From Arcobacter cryaerophilus gv. crypticus (GTDB lineage Bacteria > Campylobacterota > Campylobacteria > Campylobacterales > Arcobacteraceae): a DNA stretch of 64,000 nt. The notes below the pieces were generated by a model that searched no databases, had not been told where the DNA came from, and saw only the letters and a list, made by a program, of their open reading frames with translations. The DNA lies in contig NZ_NXGI01000005.1 in assembly GCF_002993025.1 (NCBI RefSeq), forward strand, positions 1-64,000, read 5' to 3'. The position numbers and the translations under genes are program-made. Below are positions 25,344-34,625 of the stretch, piece by piece; positions within the stretch are counted from its first letter, which is position 1, and every line of letters begins with the position of its first letter.

Positions 25344-28154
25344 ATGTCACTTTCAAGAAGAGATTTTCTAAAAAGTTCAGCAGCAGCAAGTGCAGCAGCA
25401 GCTATTGGTATGAGTGTACCAACAGAGCTAAAAGCACAAGCAAATACTGCTGAAAGTGGTTGGCGTTGGGATAAAGCAGCCTGCAGGTTTTGTGGAACAG
25501 GTTGTGGAATTATGCTTGCAACAAAAGAGGGAAAAATTGTTGCAGTAAAAGGAGATCCAGCAGCTCCTGTTAACAGAGGACTTAATTGTATTAAAGGATA
25601 TTTTAATGCAAAAATTATGTATGGAGCAGATAGGCTTAAAACTCCACTTTTAAGAGTAAATAAAAAAGGTGAATTTGACAAAAAAGGTGATTTTGCTCCT
25701 ATTTCTTGGAAAAGAGCCTTTGATGAGATGGAAGTTCATATCAAAAAAACTCTAAAAGAGAAAGGTCCTGAAGGAGTTGCTGTATTTGCAAGTGGACAAT
25801 ATACTATTATGGAAGGTTATGCAGCACTTAAAATGATGAAAGCTGGATTTAGATCAAACGCAATAGATCCAAATGCAAGACACTGTATGGCAAGTGCGGT
25901 TGTTGGATTTTATCAAACATTTGGAATTGATGAACCAAGTGGTTGTTATGATGATATTGAGCTTACTGATACTGTTGTTTGTTGGGGTTCAAATATGGCT
26001 GAAATGCACCCTATTTTATGGTCAAGAGTAACAGATAGAAAACTTAGTAATCCTGACAAAGTAAAAGTTATAAATCTTTCAACTTATAGACATAGAACTT
26101 CTGATATTGCTGATTTAGAAATTATTTTCACTCCAAATACAGATTTAGCACTTTGGAACTATATTGCAAGAGAGATTGTTTACAATCGTCCAGAATCTAT
26201 TGATTGGGATTTTGTTAAAGAGCATATAGTATTTGCAGCAAGTCCTGTTAATATTGGTTATGGAATGAGAAGAAGTGATGAGAAATCTATCAAAGATGGA
26301 AAATACTCTAAAGCTGAAATGGAAACTATAAGCAAAGAGATGGAAACTATAGTATCTGAAACTGAGGCTCCAGCACTTGCTCCTTATGGATATAAAGCTG
26401 GTGATAAAATGACTCATAAAAATGCAGGTCTTGCTCACTGGGAGATTAGTTTTGAAGAGTATAAAAAATTCCTAGAGCCATATACTTTAGATTATGTTGC
26501 AAAAATCTCAAAAGGAAACCCTGATGAGGATATTGAAGAGTTTAAGAAAAAACTTCAACAATTAGCAGATTGGTATATTGAAAAAGATAGAAAAGTTGTA
26601 AGTTTTTGGACTATGGGAATGAATCAACATACAAGGGGAACTTGGGTAAATACACTTTCATATAATGTTCACTTTTTACTAAATAAACAAGCCAAACCAG
26701 GAAGTGGAGCATTTTCACTAACAGGACAACCAAGTGCTTGTGGAACAGCAAGAGAAGTTGGAACATTTACACACAGACTTCCAGCTGATATGATGAATGA
26801 AAATCCAAAACATAGAGAAATTACTGAAAAAGCTTGGAATGTACCACTTGGAACAATTAATCCAAAAGGTCACCAACATATTATGAAAATCCATAGAGAT
26901 ATTGAAGATGGAAATATAAAATTTGCTTGGGTAAATGTTTGTAATCCATATCAAGATACAGCAAGTGCAACTCACTGGATAAAAGCAGCAAGAGAGATGG
27001 ATAACTTCATTGTTACAAGTGATGGATACCCTGGAATTTCAGCAAAAGTTTCAGATTTGATTTTACCATCTGCTATGATTTATGAAAAATGGGGTGGATA
27101 TGGAAATGCTGAAAGAAGAACTCAACTTTGGAGACAACAAGTAATTCCTGTAGGTGATGCTATGAGTGATACATGGCAATGGGTTGAGCTTTCAAAAAGA
27201 TTTACAGTAAAAGATGTTTGGGGAGAGCAAGCTCTTCTTAGTACAAACAATGAAGTAAAACTTCCTAGTATGATAGAAGCTGCAAAAGCTATGGGATACA
27301 ATGAAGATACAACTATGTATGAAATTTTATTTGCAAATGAAAAAGCAAAATCATATAAAGCAGACCTAAAAGATGAGATTCAAGCTGGATTTGATAATAC
27401 TGAAGCATTTGGTGATAGTAGAAATGTAATAGGTAGTGATGGAAAACCATGGAAAGGTTATGGATTCTTCTTGCAAAAATATCTATTTGAAGAGTATGCA
27501 GATTTTGGAAGAGGACATGCCCACGATTTAGCAGATTTTGACACTTATCATAGAGTTAGAGGTCTTAAATGGCCAGTTGTAGATGGAAAAGAGACATCTT
27601 GGAGATTTAATACAAAATATGATCCATATGCAAAAAAGGCAAATCCAAATAGTGATTTTGCATTCTATGGAACATTAGCAAAAGAGTTAGCTCAAGGTGA
27701 TTTACTAGGAGTTAAAGATCAAACTAAAAAATCTTTAAAAAATAAAGCTAAAATTTTCGCACGTCCTTATATGGATCCACCTGAAATACCAGATGAGCAA
27801 TATCCAGTTTGGTTAAGCACAGGAAGAGTTTTAGAGCATTGGCATAGTGGAACTATGACTATGAGAGTTCCTGAACTGTATCGAGCAGTTCCTGAAGCAC
27901 TTTGTTATATGCACCCAGAAGATGCAAATAAATATGGTGTAAAACAAGGTGAATTAGCTTGGGTTGAATCAAGAAGAGGAAAAGTAAAAGCAAGAGTTGA
28001 AACAAGAGGAAGAAATAGACCTTCAAGAGGTTTAGTATTTGTTCCTTGGTTTGATGAGAAGGTATTTATAAATAAAGTTTGTGCAGATTATACTTGCCCA
28101 CAATCAGGACAAACAGACTTTAAAAAATGTGCTGTAAAAATTTATAAAGCATAA
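25344..28154 (+). CDS. napA: Periplasmic nitrate reductase catalytic subunit NapA
   Basis: A 936-residue molybdopterin enzyme that reduces nitrate to nitrite in the periplasm. A twin-arginine signal starts SRRDFLKSS. Cys47, Cys50, Cys54 and Cys82 bind the [4Fe-4S] cluster, and Cys181 in ARHCMAS is the expected Mo ligand. The length is typical of Campylobacterota NapA, which is longer than the roughly 830-residue enterobacterial form because of internal insertions. It heads napAGHBFLD; electrons come from quinol through NapGH and NapB. The Crp/Fnr-type promoter upstream suggests induction by nitrate or low oxygen. Confidence 0.97.
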   Translation: MSLSRRDFLKSSAAASAAAAIGMSVPTELKAQANTAESGWRWDKAACRFCGTGCGIMLATKEGKIVAVKGDPAAPVNRGLNCIKGYFNAKIMYGADRLKTPLLRVNKKGEFDKKGDFAPISWKRAFDEMEVHIKKTLKEKGPEGVAVFASGQYTIMEGYAALKMMKAGFRSNAIDPNARHCMASAVVGFYQTFGIDEPSGCYDDIELTDTVVCWGSNMAEMHPILWSRVTDRKLSNPDKVKVINLSTYRHRTSDIADLEIIFTPNTDLALWNYIAREIVYNRPESIDWDFVKEHIVFAASPVNIGYGMRRSDEKSIKDGKYSKAEMETISKEMETIVSETEAPALAPYGYKAGDKMTHKNAGLAHWEISFEEYKKFLEPYTLDYVAKISKGNPDEDIEEFKKKLQQLADWYIEKDRKVVSFWTMGMNQHTRGTWVNTLSYNVHFLLNKQAKPGSGAFSLTGQPSACGTAREVGTFTHRLPADMMNENPKHREITEKAWNVPLGTINPKGHQHIMKIHRDIEDGNIKFAWVNVCNPYQDTASATHWIKAAREMDNFIVTSDGYPGISAKVSDLILPSAMIYEKWGGYGNAERRTQLWRQQVIPVGDAMSDTWQWVELSKRFTVKDVWGEQALLSTNNEVKLPSMIEAAKAMGYNEDTTMYEILFANEKAKSYKADLKDEIQAGFDNTEAFGDSRNVIGSDGKPWKGYGFFLQKYLFEEYADFGRGHAHDLADFDTYHRVRGLKWPVVDGKETSWRFNTKYDPYAKKANPNSDFAFYGTLAKELAQGDLLGVKDQTKKSLKNKAKIFARPYMDPPEIPDEQYPVWLSTGRVLEHWHSGTMTMRVPELYRAVPEALCYMHPEDANKYGVKQGELAWVESRRGKVKARVETRGRNRPSRGLVFVPWFDEKVFINKVCADYTCPQSGQTDFKKCAVKIYKA

Positions 28155-28165
28155 GGTAAAAATAG

Positions 28166-28969
28166 ATGAATATAGTTGAAAACTATCAAGAAAATAGAAG
28201 AAAATTTCTTCTAAAAAGTGCTAGAACTATTGGTCTAGTTGTTCTTGGTAGTTTAACATGGAGTGCATATTTAAGCGAAGTAAAAGCTAGTAACTTAATA
28301 CTTCGACCACCAGCAGCCCTAAAAGAGGATGACTTTTTGGCTACTTGTATAAAATGTGGACTTTGTGTAGAGGCATGCCCTTTTGATACACTAAAATTGG
28401 CAAAACCAGGTGATAATTTACCTCTTGGAACTCCATATTTTGTACCAAGAGATATTCCTTGTTATATGTGTGTTGATATTCCTTGTGTTCCAATTTGTCC
28501 AACAAAAGCACTAGATGAAAAAAAAGTCAAAAATAGTGAAAATGCTTTTGAGATAAGACAAATGGAAATGGGAGTTGCAGTTGTAGATGTAAAATCTTGT
28601 GTAGCTTTTTGGGGAATACAATGCGATGCTTGCTATAGAGCTTGTCCACTTTTAGGAGAAGCTATTGAAATAGTGTATGAGAAAAATGAAAGAACAGGTA
28701 AACATGCATTTTTAAAACCTGTTGTAAATAGTGATATTTGTACAGGTTGTGGACTTTGTGAAAAAGCTTGTATCACTGAAAAACCAGCAATTTTTGTACT
28801 TCCAAGGCAAATTGCACTTGGAAAAGTTGGTGATCACTATATAAAAGGTTGGGATGAAGCGGATGACAAAAGAGTTGAAAATTCAAATATTGAATTAGGC
28901 AAAACTAAAATAAATAAAAAAGGTGCAATAGAGTCACTAAATAGCGATATGAAGGATTTACTAGAATGA
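28166..28969 (+). CDS. napG: Ferredoxin-type protein NapG
   Basis: A 267-residue periplasmic iron-sulfur protein with a twin-arginine-type signal (NRRKFLLKS near residue 10). Several CxxCxxCxxxC motifs (starting CIKCGLCVEACP, CYMCVDIPC, CDACYRACP, CTGCGLCEKAC) give four [4Fe-4S] clusters. With NapH it forms a quinol dehydrogenase that feeds NapB/NapA. It lies 11 bases after napA and overlaps napH by 4. Because no napC is present, NapGH should be the main electron entry. Confidence 0.95.
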   Translation: MNIVENYQENRRKFLLKSARTIGLVVLGSLTWSAYLSEVKASNLILRPPAALKEDDFLATCIKCGLCVEACPFDTLKLAKPGDNLPLGTPYFVPRDIPCYMCVDIPCVPICPTKALDEKKVKNSENAFEIRQMEMGVAVVDVKSCVAFWGIQCDACYRACPLLGEAIEIVYEKNERTGKHAFLKPVVNSDICTGCGLCEKACITEKPAIFVLPRQIALGKVGDHYIKGWDEADDKRVENSNIELGKTKINKKGAIESLNSDMKDLLE

Positions 28970-29769
28970 AAAAATATAGATTTTTAATTGCTAGAAGATT
29001 TACGCAGGTCTCTATTTTAGCTTTATATATTTTGGCAAATGTTTATGGAATAAATATTTTAATGGGAAATTTAAGTAGCTCTTTGGTTTTACAAACAGTT
29101 ACATTAAGCGACCCTTTTGCAGTTTTACAAATGATTTTTGCAGGAGCTATAATCTCTTTTGATATAGCCTTAGGTGCTTTAATTATTTCAATTTTTTATC
29201 TTATTCTTGGAGGAAGAGCTTTTTGCTCTTGGGTTTGTCCTGTAAATATAATTACAGATAGTGCAAACTTCTTAAGAAGAGTTTTAAAATTTGATGAAGT
29301 ACAAAAAAAACAACCAGCAACTAGAAATTTAAGATATTGGCTAATTTTAATTAGTTTTATAATCTCATATTTTATGGGAGTTGCAGCGTTTGAGTTAATA
29401 TCTCCTGTATCAATGATTCACAGAGGTTTAATCTTTGGACTTGGATTTGGACTTGCAACAATGATTGTAATATTTTTGTTTGATCTGTTTGTTTTAAAAA
29501 ATGGTTGGTGTGGACATATTTGTCCTCTTGGTGGATTTTATTCACTAATTGGAAGATTTAGTCTATTAAGAGTTCATCATAATAGTGAAAAATGTACTGC
29601 TTGTATGAAATGCAAAGTTGTTTGCCCTGAAATTCAAGTTTTACATATGATAGATAAAAGTAGCGAACCTGTTTTACAAGAGTGTACTTTGTGTGCTAGA
29701 TGTATTGAAGTTTGTGAAGATGATGCACTAAATTTCGAATTAAGAAATTATATGAAGGAGAAAAAATGA
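28966..29769 (+). CDS. napH: Membrane quinol dehydrogenase subunit NapH
   Basis: A 267-residue membrane protein with four or five helices (about 15-35, 50-85, 120-145, 155-175). It has the CxxxCP-type motifs WVCPVN and HICPLGG at membrane boundaries, and two C-terminal [4Fe-4S] motifs (CTACMKCKVVCP and CTLCARCIEVCE). It oxidises menaquinol and passes electrons to NapG. It overlaps napG and napB by 4 bases each, so the three are translationally coupled. Confidence 0.95.
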   Translation: MKKYRFLIARRFTQVSILALYILANVYGINILMGNLSSSLVLQTVTLSDPFAVLQMIFAGAIISFDIALGALIISIFYLILGGRAFCSWVCPVNIITDSANFLRRVLKFDEVQKKQPATRNLRYWLILISFIISYFMGVAAFELISPVSMIHRGLIFGLGFGLATMIVIFLFDLFVLKNGWCGHICPLGGFYSLIGRFSLLRVHHNSEKCTACMKCKVVCPEIQVLHMIDKSSEPVLQECTLCARCIEVCEDDALNFELRNYMKEKK

Positions 29770-30368
29770 AATTAAAAAAATTAGCTTTAAGTCTAGTTGC
29801 CATTGCAACTCTTTTTACTTTTGCTTATGCGGCAACTAAAAGTATCAAAGAAGAATCTCTTGGAATTAGACAAGATAACCTATTTTCAGAAGATAAAGTT
29901 GTAAGCGATGAGACAAAATATGCTACAGAACCTGCTGGAACTAGTACAAAAATCAAAAGAGCATTTGAAAATGCTCCACCTATGATTCCGCATGATACAG
30001 AAGGAATGCTTCCAATTACAATAGATAATAACCAATGTGCTTCATGTCACGATCCAATGGTAGCAGAATCTATGGGCGCAACTCCTATTCCAAAATCTCA
30101 CTTTACAAATTTTAGAGAAGATGTAAAAATAGATAAAAAAGGTGAGCTTGAAAGAGATGGAAAAATTGTAGCAAATAGTAGTGATTTAAAAACTATTATA
30201 AAACCTCTTGATCACTTATCAAATGCTAGATTTAACTGTTCTGCTTGTCATGCACCGCAATCAGATAGTAAAATTGTTCCAAAAAACAACTTCCAAACAG
30301 AGTTTAGAAGTATCGATTTAAATGATAAATCAAATCTTATAGACAATATAAATGAGGGTGTAAAATAA
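29766..30368 (+). CDS. napB: Di-haem cytochrome NapB
   Basis: A 200-residue exported cytochrome c with a cleavable signal (about 1-22, ending AYA). It has two haem motifs, CASCH near 93 and CSACH near 159, with additional histidines (MIPHD, KSHF, LDHL) as axial ligands. It is the electron-transfer subunit that docks on NapA. It overlaps napH by 4 bases and is followed by napF. Confidence 0.95.
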   Translation: MKLKKLALSLVAIATLFTFAYAATKSIKEESLGIRQDNLFSEDKVVSDETKYATEPAGTSTKIKRAFENAPPMIPHDTEGMLPITIDNNQCASCHDPMVAESMGATPIPKSHFTNFREDVKIDKKGELERDGKIVANSSDLKTIIKPLDHLSNARFNCSACHAPQSDSKIVPKNNFQTEFRSIDLNDKSNLIDNINEGVK

Positions 30369-30370
30369 GT

Positions 30371-30850
30371 ATGCAAAGAAGAGAGCTTTTTGGCTCTCTT
30401 GCAAAACCTTTCAAAAATAAAAGTTTGCAAGAAAAAGCTATAAGACCACCCTACTTTAAAGATATAAATCTTTTTTTTACAAAATGTTTGGAATGTTTAG
30501 AAAAACCTTGTGCAAGTTCTTGTGAAGAAAATATTATAGAGATTTTAGAAGATGGTACTCCAAAGATAAATTTTTCAAATTCTGGTTGTACTTATTGTGA
30601 TTTATGTGCAATTTCTTGTCAAAATGGTGTTTTAAATATTGAAGATAAAAAGCAAATAGAGGCTAAAATACAAATCGATGTTCTAACTTGTCTATCTTGG
30701 AACCAAACTATGTGCTTTTCTTGTAAAGATCCATGCTTAGAAAATGCAATAGATTTTTTAGGAATGTTTAGACCAAATATAAATAAAAATTGTACTTCTT
30801 GTGGCTTTTGTATAAAAGTATGCCCAACAAATGCAATAAAAATAGTTTAG
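30371..30850 (+). CDS. napF: Ferredoxin-type protein NapF
   Basis: A 159-residue cytosolic iron-sulfur protein with no signal. Cysteine groups include CLECLEKPCASSC, CTYCDLCAISC and CTSCGFCIKVCP; the first and an internal one are irregular in spacing. NapF proteins are thought to help NapA maturation in the cytoplasm before export. It lies 2 bases after napB. Confidence 0.9.
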   Translation: MQRRELFGSLAKPFKNKSLQEKAIRPPYFKDINLFFTKCLECLEKPCASSCEENIIEILEDGTPKINFSNSGCTYCDLCAISCQNGVLNIEDKKQIEAKIQIDVLTCLSWNQTMCFSCKDPCLENAIDFLGMFRPNINKNCTSCGFCIKVCPTNAIKIV

Positions 30851-30858
30851 GATTTGTT

Positions 30859-31821
30859 TTGAAAAATTTAATTTTTACACTTATTTTTATTTTTAGCTCA
30901 AACTTTTTATCTGCAAAAGAGCTAGAAGCAACTTTCTCTTTTTTTGCATCAAGTGGAGTTACAAATATTGCAAAAGATAAAAAAAACTTATATTTAGCAA
31001 CAAATGATGGCTTTGTTGATATTTTTAACCTTGAAAAAAAAGAGATAATCTCTTCAATAAAGATTAAAAATATAAAAGATTTTACAAATAAAGAGATAAG
31101 TGCAAAAATTTTTAGCATAGATATACTTGATGATAAGATTTTAATTTTATCACAAGGACAAAGTGGTGGAAGAGATATTTTTATATCAAAAGATGGTATT
31201 TTAGAAAATATAATTAGTTCAGATGATAGACTTTTCATAGCTTATGCCAAATTCTTAGATGATAATAAAATAGTCTATGCTCTTTTATCAAATCAGATTT
31301 TTATCTATGATTTAAAAAATAAAAAAGTCTTAAAATCTACTCAAGTTTCTCAATCATCTTTTTCTCATTTTGTTTTAAGTAGTGATAAAAAATCTATTTT
31401 TATAGCCGATGAAAGTGGAATTATTTCAGAACTTAACAGTTCAAATTTGGAAAAAATTGGACAATTTAAAGGTCAAAATGTAGATAAAGTTTTTCAAGTT
31501 GATTTCAAATCAAATACTATTTTAGCTTGTGGACAAGATAGAAGAGCATCTATTTATTACAAAAACCAAAAAAAACCATACTACAAATCAATAGATTTTT
31601 TGGTATATGCAGGAGCTTTAGATGAAAAAGCAAAAAAAGCAGCAATTTCACTAAATGAAAATAATGATGTTTTAGTTTTTGATGTAGATACAAAAGAGGA
31701 GCTTTTTATCCTAAAAGGAAATAAAGCACTTATTACATCTATTTTATTTTTAGATGACAATAGTTTAGTTGTAGCAAGTGATGATAAAAAAGTAAATATA
31801 TATAATTTAAAAAAGGATTAA
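30859..31821 (+). CDS. napL: NapL, exported beta-propeller-like Nap accessory protein
   Basis: A protein of about 320 residues with an N-terminal signal (KNLIFTLIFIFSSNFLSA) and then repeats of about 40 residues typical of WD40-like propellers (for example LYLATNDGFVDIFNLEKK and SLVVASDDKKVNIYNLKK). NapL is known from Campylobacterota nap operons as a periplasmic accessory with a modest effect on NapA activity. I chose TTG at 30859 because AGGA lies 6 bases before it and the signal peptide starts there. An upstream ATG (30790) would sit inside napF and add non-signal sequence. Confidence 0.8.
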   Translation: MKNLIFTLIFIFSSNFLSAKELEATFSFFASSGVTNIAKDKKNLYLATNDGFVDIFNLEKKEIISSIKIKNIKDFTNKEISAKIFSIDILDDKILILSQGQSGGRDIFISKDGILENIISSDDRLFIAYAKFLDDNKIVYALLSNQIFIYDLKNKKVLKSTQVSQSSFSHFVLSSDKKSIFIADESGIISELNSSNLEKIGQFKGQNVDKVFQVDFKSNTILACGQDRRASIYYKNQKKPYYKSIDFLVYAGALDEKAKKAAISLNENNDVLVFDVDTKEELFILKGNKALITSILFLDDNSLVVASDDKKVNIYNLKKD

Positions 31822-31823
31822 AA

Positions 31824-32210
31824 ATGAATATTTCAAGTATTGTTGTACAAACTCTACCAAAATATCTTGATAGTGTGATAGAAAATCTTAAGAAATCTGG
31901 CGTTTGTGATTATCATATGCACGATGAAAAAGGAAGAATTATTATTACAATTGAAGGTAAAAATGTAGAAGAGGAGTTAAAAAAACTAAAAGTAATTGAA
32001 GCAATTCCTTATGTAAGTAGTGCTGATATGCAGATGAGTTACAGCGAAGAAGAGTTAGCAAATCATATGGAAGTTTTAGAAAATGCTGATTTAGTTCCAA
32101 AAGTTTTAAATGACAAAGATATAAAAGTTGAAGATATAATTTATAGAGGTGATTTAAAAAGAAAAGATTTAATAGGTTTTGCAAAAGAGTTTGATAATAA
32201 TCAAAAATAA
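31824..32210 (+). CDS. napD: NapD chaperone
   Basis: A 128-residue cytosolic protein with the NapD start ISSIVVQTLPKYLDSVIENLKK and the alternating alpha/beta ferredoxin-like fold to about residue 80. NapD binds the twin-arginine signal of NapA to hold back export until cofactor insertion. The C-terminal ~45 residues exceed the usual enterobacterial NapD. Last gene of the operon, 2 bases after napL. Confidence 0.9.
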   Translation: MNISSIVVQTLPKYLDSVIENLKKSGVCDYHMHDEKGRIIITIEGKNVEEELKKLKVIEAIPYVSSADMQMSYSEEELANHMEVLENADLVPKVLNDKDIKVEDIIYRGDLKRKDLIGFAKEFDNNQK

Positions 32211-32244
32211 TACTTAAAAGAAAATAATTATTAAATATTCCTTA

Positions 32245-32263
32245 AAGTTATTTTTAATAACTT
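32245..32263 (+). terminator. Hairpin after napD
   Basis: Perfect 8-base arms AAGTTATT (32245-32252) and AATAACTT (32256-32263) surround a 3-base loop. It is AT-rich and lacks a U-run, so it is a weak terminator or an operator for the next gene, whose -10 lies 5 bases on. Confidence 0.4.
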
Positions 32264-32267
32264 AAGA

Positions 32268-32299
32268 TATAATCCTTCAACTATGAAACTTGGGGGATT
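32268..32299 (+). promoter_or_regulatory. Promoter -10 and G-rich ribosome-binding site of the GGDEF/EAL gene
   Basis: A perfect TATAAT lies at 32268-32273, giving a start near 32280. The unusually G-rich site GGGGGA at about 32292-32297 lies just before the ATG. Confidence 0.55.
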
Positions 32300-33925
32300 A
32301 TGAAAAAAAACACTATAAACTCGGATACTCTTCTTAACTTAATTTCTAAACACTCTCCTGATATGCTATGGATAAAAGACTTAAAAGGTCGTTATTTATA
32401 TGCAAATAATGCTATTTGTAATGGTTTATTAATTGCAACCCCAGATGAAGCTCTTGGAAAAACTGATATATTTTTTGCTTTAAGAGAAAGAGAAAAATAT
32501 AAAGATAATAAAAATTGGCATACATTTGGAGAGTTATGTGCTAATACTGATTTAGAAACTATAAAATATATGAGACCACTAAGATTTCTAGAAAATGGAA
32601 ATATTCAAGGAAAAATGACATATCTTGAAGTTGATAAAGCTCCATTTTTTGATGAAAATAAAAATTTAATTGGAGTTATAGGAACAGCAAGAGATATTAC
32701 GCAACAGATACTCTTAAAAGAGAGAAATGAATATCTTATGTATTTTGACCAACTAACATCTCTTCCAAATAGACAAAAAATTATTTTAGATATTGAAAAT
32801 AAAAAACCTAAATCTTCTATTGTTTTTAATATTGACGATTTCAAAGAGGTAAATGATTTTTTTGGTACAAATAATGCTGATAAAATCTTAAAAGATATAG
32901 CTTTAAGATTTATAAAATATGAATACACTGCATATAGAATAGATGGTGATGAATTTGCTATTTTATTTTTTGATGAAAAAACAGAAGAAGAGTTACAAAA
33001 TGAAGCACTTAAGATTATAAATTTATTAGATAGTGAACCTTTTTATATAGATGATAAAACAATTTTAATTACCTTTTCAATCGGTATTGCAAAAAGCGAT
33101 GAAAAACTTTTAACAAAAGTAGATATTGCTGTAAATAATGCAAAAACTTCAAATAATCATATTTGTATTTACGAAGAGAGTAAAAATATAGAAGAGAAAT
33201 ATAAAGAAAATATTGAACTTGCAACTCAAATAAAAGAAGCGATTTTAGAAAATAGAATTATTTGTCATTATCAACCTCTTTTAAATATAGAAAATAGTGA
33301 AATTTACTCTTATGAGAGTTTAGTAAGACTTATAGATGACAAAGGAAACGCTATTGCTCCATATAAATTTTTAGATTTTTCTAAAAAAATAAAACTATAC
33401 TCAAGTATTACAAAAATAGTTGTAAGCCAAGCTTGCAAAACATTCCAAAATAGAGATGAAAACTTCTCTATAAATCTAAGTGTTGATGATATAAAAGATT
33501 TAGAAACTGTTGATTTTATATTAAAAACTATAAAAGATACAAACACATCTTCTAGGGTAACTTTTGAGATTTTAGAGTCAGAAGGTATAGAAAACTATGA
33601 AGAAGTTATCTCTTTTATAAATCAAATAAAATCTTTAGGTGCAAGAATCGCAATAGATGATTTTGGAACAGGATATTCAAATTTTGAGCACCTTTTAAGA
33701 CTAGATGTTGATTATATTAAAATTGATGGTTCTTTAATAAAAAATATAGTTACAGATGATAAACATAGATTAATTGTTGAAACAATAGTTAGTTTTGCAA
33801 AAAGAATTGGAATTAAAACAGTTGCTGAATTTGTAAGCGATGAAAAAATATTGCAAACAATAAAAGAGATAGGGATTAGTTGTGCTCAAGGTTATCACAT
33901 AGGAAAACCAGAAACTTTAGTATGA
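32300..33925 (+). CDS. PAS-GGDEF-EAL protein with degenerate motifs
   Basis: A 541-residue cytosolic protein with a PAS domain (about 1-135), a GGDEF domain (about 145-290) and an EAL domain (about 305-540). The cyclase signature is RIDGDEF, so the first Gly of GGDEF is replaced. The phosphodiesterase signature is YESLVRL rather than EALxR, while the loop DDFGTGYSN is intact. Cyclase activity is therefore doubtful and diesterase activity possible. The PAS domain may sense a ligand linked to nitrate respiration, given that the gene follows nap. The last codons overlap the start of a small exported protein (ATGA), suggesting the two work together. Confidence 0.85.
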   Translation: MKKNTINSDTLLNLISKHSPDMLWIKDLKGRYLYANNAICNGLLIATPDEALGKTDIFFALREREKYKDNKNWHTFGELCANTDLETIKYMRPLRFLENGNIQGKMTYLEVDKAPFFDENKNLIGVIGTARDITQQILLKERNEYLMYFDQLTSLPNRQKIILDIENKKPKSSIVFNIDDFKEVNDFFGTNNADKILKDIALRFIKYEYTAYRIDGDEFAILFFDEKTEEELQNEALKIINLLDSEPFYIDDKTILITFSIGIAKSDEKLLTKVDIAVNNAKTSNNHICIYEESKNIEEKYKENIELATQIKEAILENRIICHYQPLLNIENSEIYSYESLVRLIDDKGNAIAPYKFLDFSKKIKLYSSITKIVVSQACKTFQNRDENFSINLSVDDIKDLETVDFILKTIKDTNTSSRVTFEILESEGIENYEEVISFINQIKSLGARIAIDDFGTGYSNFEHLLRLDVDYIKIDGSLIKNIVTDDKHRLIVETIVSFAKRIGIKTVAEFVSDEKILQTIKEIGISCAQGYHIGKPETLV

Positions 33926-34302
33926 AAAAATTATTATTTATTTTTTTTAGTTTTAGTTTTATATTTTTAAACGCAAATGATATCCAAAAGGCATTTTTAG
34001 TAGCAGTTTATGATGAAAATAGAGTTGAAAATGTTCAACACAAAATTAAAACAGATTTTCAATATAGAGGTGAAGTTTTTTTCAAAGTTGCTGTAATAGG
34101 AAATTATAATAAAAATGTAAATGTGATAACAAAAATAAATAACTCAAATGGAAAATTAATAAATACTCAAGAACTGTACAACAATTTAACAAAAAAAATA
34201 TATGGATATGAACTAACTTTCAGGCATTTAGATGTAGAAAAAGGTTACTTTGAAGTTTTTATAGATGGAAAATTATATGACACAAAAGTTTTTGTAAAAT
34301 AA
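33922..34302 (+). CDS. Small exported protein of unknown function
   Basis: A 126-residue protein with a clear signal peptide (MKKLLFIFFSFSFIFLNA), then a mature domain rich in beta strands that ends in EVFIDGKLYDTKVFVK. I do not recognise the family. It has no cysteine or metal motif. The start at 33922 was chosen because it gives the signal peptide and overlaps the stop of the GGDEF/EAL gene as ATGA; a longer frame starting at 33880 lies inside that gene. Coupling suggests a periplasmic partner or target of the c-di-GMP protein. Confidence 0.65.
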   Translation: MKKLLFIFFSFSFIFLNANDIQKAFLVAVYDENRVENVQHKIKTDFQYRGEVFFKVAVIGNYNKNVNVITKINNSNGKLINTQELYNNLTKKIYGYELTFRHLDVEKGYFEVFIDGKLYDTKVFVK

Positions 34303-34518
34303 ATTTTACCAAATTAGAAATTTAATCATAAGCATAGCATTAAAATAGCAAACTTTAAGTTTATAAATTGTAAAATTTCATTGATCAAGAGGTTTTATCT
34401 ACGACTTATCTCTCCTTAGTTAAAATGTAACAATTTTGGATAAAATCTCTTTCAAAGGTCGTTCTATTAAATGTTAAGTTTATGCAAAGAATTTATTTTA
34501 TTATTTAAAACTTAATAT

Positions 34519-34548
34519 AAAAGGGGTTTCTCTCAACCCCTTTTTTTT
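34519..34548. terminator. Strong terminator 1
   Basis: Arms AAAAGGGGTT (34519-34528) and AACCCCTTTT (34535-34544) with a TCTCTC loop and T8 on the plus strand. The A-run makes it also work on the minus strand, for serS. Confidence 0.9.
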
Positions 34549-34562
34549 CTCCCTTAATAATT

Positions 34563-34593
34563 AAAAGGTGGTTTCCCCCCCCCACCTTTTTTT
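34563..34593. terminator. Strong terminator 2 with a poly-C loop
   Basis: Arms AAAAGGTGG (34563-34571) and CCACCTTTT (34582-34590). A nine-base C tract (34575-34583) fills most of the loop and runs into the right arm, and T residues follow. With terminator 1 it separates the convergent small exported protein gene and serS. Confidence 0.85.
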
Positions 34594-34625
34594 ATGCCAA
34601 ATTTTCTAAATTTTTATGATTTTGT

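Larger units (their letters stand above)
34303..34625. other. 323-base intergenic region with tandem terminators
   Basis: No coding frame stands out. The left 200 bases are AT-rich with an 8-base inverted repeat (34474-34481 with 34508-34515). The right part holds two consecutive strong terminators (34519-34548, 34563-34593). A small RNA ending at the first terminator is possible but no clear promoter was found. Confidence 0.5.

Noticed and set aside
30790-30858. Upstream ATG extension of napL
   Set aside because: It lies inside napF, adds non-signal sequence, and the TTG at 30859 has an AGGA site and a proper signal peptide after it.
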